Assembly: GCA_029940115.1 (NCBI GenBank) | Contig: JAOZRQ010000431.1 | Coordinates: 1 to 6,091, forward strand | Direction: 5' to 3' | Source: Desulfobacterales bacterium | GTDB taxonomy: Bacteria; Desulfobacterota; Desulfobacteria; Desulfobacterales; 4be13 | DNA length: 6,091 nucleotides | Part shown: positions 4,268 to 6,091 of the stretch, piece after piece | Numbering within the stretch: the first letter of the stretch is position 1 | Layout: each line of letters starts with the position of its first letter | Translations under genes and position numbers: made by a program | The notes under the pieces: generated by a model | Databases searched by the model: none | The model's input: only the letters and a program-made list of their open reading frames with translations | What the model was told of the DNA's origin: nothing

Positions 4268-4337
4268 GATGCTTGATGCTTGATGCTTGATGCTTGATGT
4301 TTGATGTTTGATCCAGCATCCAGCGTCAAACATCAAA
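4268..4337. repeat. Fold-back heptad array (GATGCTT) overlapping the 3' end of rpmC
   Basis: Ten 7-base units: GATGCTT at 4268, 4275, 4282 and 4289, GATGTTT at 4296 and 4303, GATCCAG, CATCCAG, CGTCAAA and CATCAAA. A perfect 12-bp hairpin forms between 4300-4311 and 4326-4337 with a 14-base loop. The last 12 bases are the rpmC stop codon and its last three coding codons, so the repeat word supplies the C-terminal residues of L29. Confidence 0.9.
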
Positions 4338-4529
4338 GTCCATGTCAGCCCGCTCCCTGAGTATGGTCTTCACTCTTGCCACATCCCGCTTGGCCTGTCT
4401 GAGTCTCTGCGGATTTTCCAGTTGGCCGATGCCATGCTGGAACCGCAGGTTGAACAACTCCTCTCTGAGTTCTTCCTCCTTGCGCCCGATTTCGTCGACG
4501 CTCATTTCTCGGATGTCGCTGGTCTTCAT
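4326..4529 (-). CDS. rpmC: 50S ribosomal protein L29
   Basis: Encodes a 67-residue L29 (uL29), a two-helix protein near the peptide exit tunnel that helps form the docking site for trigger factor and SRP. The pattern MKTSDIREMSVDEI, then the helical EELREELFNLRFQHGIGQLENPQRLRQAKRDVARVKTIL core, is characteristic. The ATG overlaps the rplP stop in ATGA (4526-4529), so translation is probably coupled to rplP; this is the only compact junction in the window. The C-terminal residues DFDV and the stop are formed by heptad repeat sequence. Confidence 0.97.
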   Translation of the reverse strand: MKTSDIREMSVDEIGRKEEELREELFNLRFQHGIGQLENPQRLRQAKRDVARVKTILRERADMDFDV

Positions 4530-4942
4530 CTGTAACGGCTCCTCTCAACGAATTTTGTCTTTATGGGGAGCTTGTGGGATGCCAGTCGCAGGGCCTCTTT
4601 GGCCAATTCCTTGGTCACGCCCTCCATTTCATAGAGGATCCTTCCGGGTTTCACAACGGCCTCCCAGCCTTCTGGCGCTCCCTTGCCCTTTCCCATTCTG
4701 ACCTCTGCGGGCTTCTTGGTGAACGGGGTGTCCGGGAATATGCGGATCCACATTTTGCCCCCACGCTTCACATGGCGGGTCATGGCGATTCGGGCGGCCT
4801 CTATTTGTTTGGCACTTATTCGGCCGCATTCGATGGCCTGCAATCCATATTCTCCAAAATTCAGCCGGCTTCCCCGGAGGGGCGTTCCTCTCATCTTGCC
4901 TTTCTGTCGTTTGCGGTATCTTACCTTCTTGGGACTCAGCAT
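4526..4942 (-). CDS. rplP: 50S ribosomal protein L16
   Basis: Encodes a 138-residue L16 (uL16) at the base of the central protuberance, contacting A-site tRNA and needed late in 50S assembly. The N-terminus MLSPKKVRYRKRQKGKMRG, then GLQAIECGRISAKQIEAARI, the RGGKMWIRIFPDTPFTKKP segment, MGKGKGAPEGWEAVVKPG and KLPIKTKFV are family signatures. The frame stays open for 57 codons upstream to 5113, but that part is palindromic and repetitive and matches nothing in L16. The start at 4942 is fixed by MLSPKK, with a modest AAGG about 10 bases upstream. It overlaps rpmC by 4 bases. Confidence 0.98.
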   Translation of the reverse strand: MLSPKKVRYRKRQKGKMRGTPLRGSRLNFGEYGLQAIECGRISAKQIEAARIAMTRHVKRGGKMWIRIFPDTPFTKKPAEVRMGKGKGAPEGWEAVVKPGRILYEMEGVTKELAKEALRLASHKLPIKTKFVERSRYR

Positions 4943-4988
4943 CTGTGTTTTCCCTTGTGGTTCATCTGTTTGTCCATCAATCAGGGGC

Positions 4989-5009
4989 ATTGAATGTTGA
5001 ACATTCAAT
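4989..5009. repeat. 21-base palindrome in the rplP leader
   Basis: Arms ATTGAATGTT (4989-4998) and AACATTCAAT (5000-5009) around a single G. The same sequence in part, ATTGAATGTTCAAC, occurs at 2362-2375 just upstream of rpsN, where it also supplies the target duplication of the mobile element. The words TTGAATG, TTGAACA and TTCAATT again follow a 7-base step. Confidence 0.75.
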
Positions 5010-5035
5010 TTCCACCCGCCCTCAGAAGTGAACAT

Positions 5036-5071
5036 GTGAAGGTGTTCGTGAATGTGAACGTATCCGTGAAG
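5036..5071. repeat. GTGAAN tract with 6-base period
   Basis: Six consecutive 6-base units (GTGAAG, GTGTTC, GTGAAT, GTGAAC, GTATCC, GTGAAG), with an earlier GTGAAC at 5029-5034. It differs from the 7-base arrays in its period, so it may be a separate repeat type or a degenerate relative. Confidence 0.7.
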
Positions 5072-5118
5072 TTGGATGACGTGGCGTGTCACTCTCGCTG
5101 TCATTCTTGTCAAAGGGT

Positions 5119-5153
5119 AAAGAAACCAAGTTTTTTGAAAACTTGGTTTCTTT
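5119..5153. repeat. Perfect 16-bp hairpin in the rpsC-rplP spacer
   Basis: AAAGAAACCAAGTTTT (5119-5134) and its exact complement (5138-5153) around a 3-base loop. It resembles an intrinsic terminator on either strand (A-rich 5' side, U-rich 3' side), but termination between rpsC and rplP would cut the operon. Its outer 9 bases on each side are identical to those of the hairpin at 298-362, with different cores, which marks a repeat family. Confidence 0.82.
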
Positions 5154-5268
5154 GGGGCACAAGCAAAATCCTTGAAAACTTTTTCCCGGGCACTTGCACA
5201 AGATGCCTTTGACGTGCCAGAAACCGGGCAGGGGCAAAGAGAGGGTGGCAGATGTTTTCAAACACCTT

Positions 5269-5928
5269 CTAGGCCTCGGTATGCTCCCCTTTCAGTATCT
5301 CCCCTTTGAATATGAACACCTTCACGCCGATGATCCCATAAGTTGTGCGGGCTTCCACGAATCCGTAGTCTATGTCGGCTCGCAGGGTGTGCAGGGGGAC
5401 CCGGCCTTCCCGATACCATTCGGTCCTGGCCATTTCAGCGCCGCCAAGCCGGCCGGCACATATGATCTTCACTCCTTTGGCACCGAAGCGCATGGCTGAT
5501 GACACGCCGCGCTTCATGGCGCGGCGGAAGGCGACTCTCCGGACGATCTGAAGGGCCACGTTTTCGGCCACGAGTTGGGCATCGATCTCCGGTTTTCTGA
5601 CCTCTTGTATGTCAATGAGGACTTGATGCCCACCTTTGTTCAGTTCGGGGGTTCTCTCCAGCTGTTTTTTCAGCAGATCAATTTCGGCCCCCTTCTTTCC
5701 GATGACGATTCCGGGCCTCGCGGTGTGTATGCGAAGCCTAACCCGCTTGGATGATCTTTCGATCTCTATTTTTGAGATGCCGGCATGGTAGAGCTTTTTT
5801 TTGACAAACTTTCTGATGTTGTGATCTTCAAGAATGTGGTCCGCATAGTGCTTGTCCGCATACCATCTTGATTCCCATGTTCTGACGATTCCCAATCGCA
5901 TTCCAATGGGGTTTACTTTCTGTCCCAT
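5269..5928 (-). CDS. rpsC: 30S ribosomal protein S3
   Basis: Encodes a 219-residue S3 (uS3) of the 30S head, lining the mRNA entry channel where it contributes to mRNA unwinding. The N-terminus MGQKVNPIGMRLGI is diagnostic. A type II KH domain follows, with the GKKG loop at residues 77-80 in RPGIVIGKKGAEI, and the C-terminal domain carries RRAMKRGVSSAMRFGAKGVKI, GRLGGAEMARTEWYREGRVPLHTLRADIDYG and GIIGVKVFIFKGE. The ATG at 5928 has GGAGG 7 bases upstream. It is the first gene of the window in transcription order; rplV should precede it but is not reached within 163 bases. Confidence 0.99.
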   Translation of the reverse strand: MGQKVNPIGMRLGIVRTWESRWYADKHYADHILEDHNIRKFVKKKLYHAGISKIEIERSSKRVRLRIHTARPGIVIGKKGAEIDLLKKQLERTPELNKGGHQVLIDIQEVRKPEIDAQLVAENVALQIVRRVAFRRAMKRGVSSAMRFGAKGVKIICAGRLGGAEMARTEWYREGRVPLHTLRADIDYGFVEARTTYGIIGVKVFIFKGEILKGEHTEA

Positions 5929-5950
5929 ACATGTTCCTCCCTTTTTCTCT

Positions 5951-6010
5951 GCCCGTGCCCCGTGCCCCGTGTGCCCGTGCCCGGTGTCGTCGGGCAGGGC
6001 ACGGGCACAT
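5951..6010. repeat. GC-rich GCCCCGT repeat block with 12-bp inverted arms upstream of rpsC
   Basis: Near-heptad words GCCCGT, GCCCCGT, GCCCCGT, GTGCCCGT and GCCCGGT are followed by their complement. A perfect 12-bp stem, GTGCCCGTGCCC (5971-5982) with 5997-6008, encloses a 14-base loop. It shares TCGGGCAGGG-CACGGGC with the block at 1993-2047. It lies just upstream of the rpsC ribosome binding site in transcription terms. Confidence 0.78.
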
Positions 6011-6063
6011 TTGCAAGTTGGGGGAATTGTCCCGGAGGGACTTGTGAAAACAGCCCGGCAATT

Positions 6064-6087
6064 CGTTCGACTGAGCGTTCGACTGAG
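6064..6087. repeat. Tandem 12-mer CGTTCGACTGAG x2
   Basis: Two exact adjacent copies, 6064-6075 and 6076-6087, close to the window end, with a further partial match (ctca) after them. No end of rplV is recognisable in 5929-6091 on the minus strand, so this tract is also part of an enlarged spacer upstream of rpsC. Confidence 0.75.
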
Positions 6088-6091
6088 CTCA

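Larger units (their letters stand above)
4943..5268. other. rpsC-rplP spacer, 326 bases, no gene
   Basis: rpsC and rplP normally abut or overlap. Here the gap contains, in transcription order, a short inverted repeat pair 5206-5213/5109-5116 (8 bp), a 16-bp hairpin (5119-5153), a 6-base-period tract (5036-5071) and a 21-base palindrome (4989-5009). A TTG-started frame of 79 codons (5022-5261, minus) and the 57-codon extension of rplP pass through it, but both run through hairpins and repeats and show no recognisable protein feature. Confidence 0.75.

Noticed and set aside
4943..5113. N-terminal extension of rplP by 57 codons
   Set aside because: The extra part is palindrome and repeat sequence with no similarity to L16; the conserved start MLSPKK is at 4942.
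5022..5261. 79-codon open frame (minus) in the rpsC-rplP gap
   Set aside because: Starts with TTG without a convincing ribosome binding site and reads straight through a perfect 16-bp hairpin and a 6-base repeat; no recognisable domain.
5929..6091. 3' end of rplV
   Set aside because: No L22 C-terminal motif is readable in any minus-strand frame; the sequence is GC-rich repeats and a tandem 12-mer.

Overview
The window is a stretch of the bacterial S10-spc ribosomal protein gene cluster, entirely on the minus strand. Read in transcription order (high to low coordinates) it holds rpsC, rplP, rpmC, rpsQ, rplN, rplX, rplE, rpsN, rpsH, rplF and rplR. This is the canonical bacterial order. rplV/rpsS (expected upstream of rpsC) and rpsE/rpmD/secY (expected downstream of rplR) lie outside the window. 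All eleven proteins look intact and full length. The products are parts of the 30S subunit (S3, S17, S14, S8) and the 50S subunit (L16, L29, L14, L24, L5, L6, L18). The four-cysteine S14, the L24 with paired CxxC motifs and the general protein style suggest a Gram-negative such as a member of Desulfobacterota, but this lineage call is only an inference.

The unusual part is the DNA between the genes. In most bacteria these genes are separated by a few to about 30 bases or overlap. Here only rplP/rpmC keeps a compact ATGA overlap. The other gaps are 48 to more than 360 bases, and together non-coding DNA is about 28% of the window. Most gaps hold a tandem array of 7-base words. Each gap has its own word family (for example GATGCTT, CACGYYT, CAGTTTC, AGGATGA, GCGAGSG). 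Arrays keep strict 7-base register, and several switch half way to the reverse complement of the same word, so the transcript could fold back on itself. They tend to begin at, or even include, the stop codon of the preceding gene and to end before the ribosome binding site of the next one.

Three short mobile elements are also visible. A 117-bp element with 14-bp terminal inverted repeats and 8-bp target duplications sits between rplE and rpsN. The right half of a second copy occupies bases 1-55. A different 126-bp element with 16-bp GTAAG-type termini, two internal hairpins and 8-bp target duplications lies downstream of rplR; its ends resemble IS66-type termini. Two further long hairpins share the ends AAAGAAACC/GGTTTCTTT with different cores: one overlaps the rplR stop codon and one lies in the rpsC-rplP gap.

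Region by region: 1-360 repeats and mobile elements only; 361-813 rplR (with an unusual acidic/proline-rich insert); 897-1436 rplF; 1453-1550 a GC-rich fold-back heptad array; 1551-1949 rpsH; 1950-2157 mixed repeats; 2158-2343 rpsN (TTG start); 2376-2492 mobile element; 2511-3041 rplE; 3090-3133 array; 3131-3481 rplX; 3530-3898 rplN; 3922-3998 array; 3996-4256 rpsQ; 4268-4337 array; 4326-4529 rpmC; 4526-4942 rplP; 4943-5268 repeats and hairpins without a gene; 5269-5928 rpsC; 5929-6091 GC-rich repeats.
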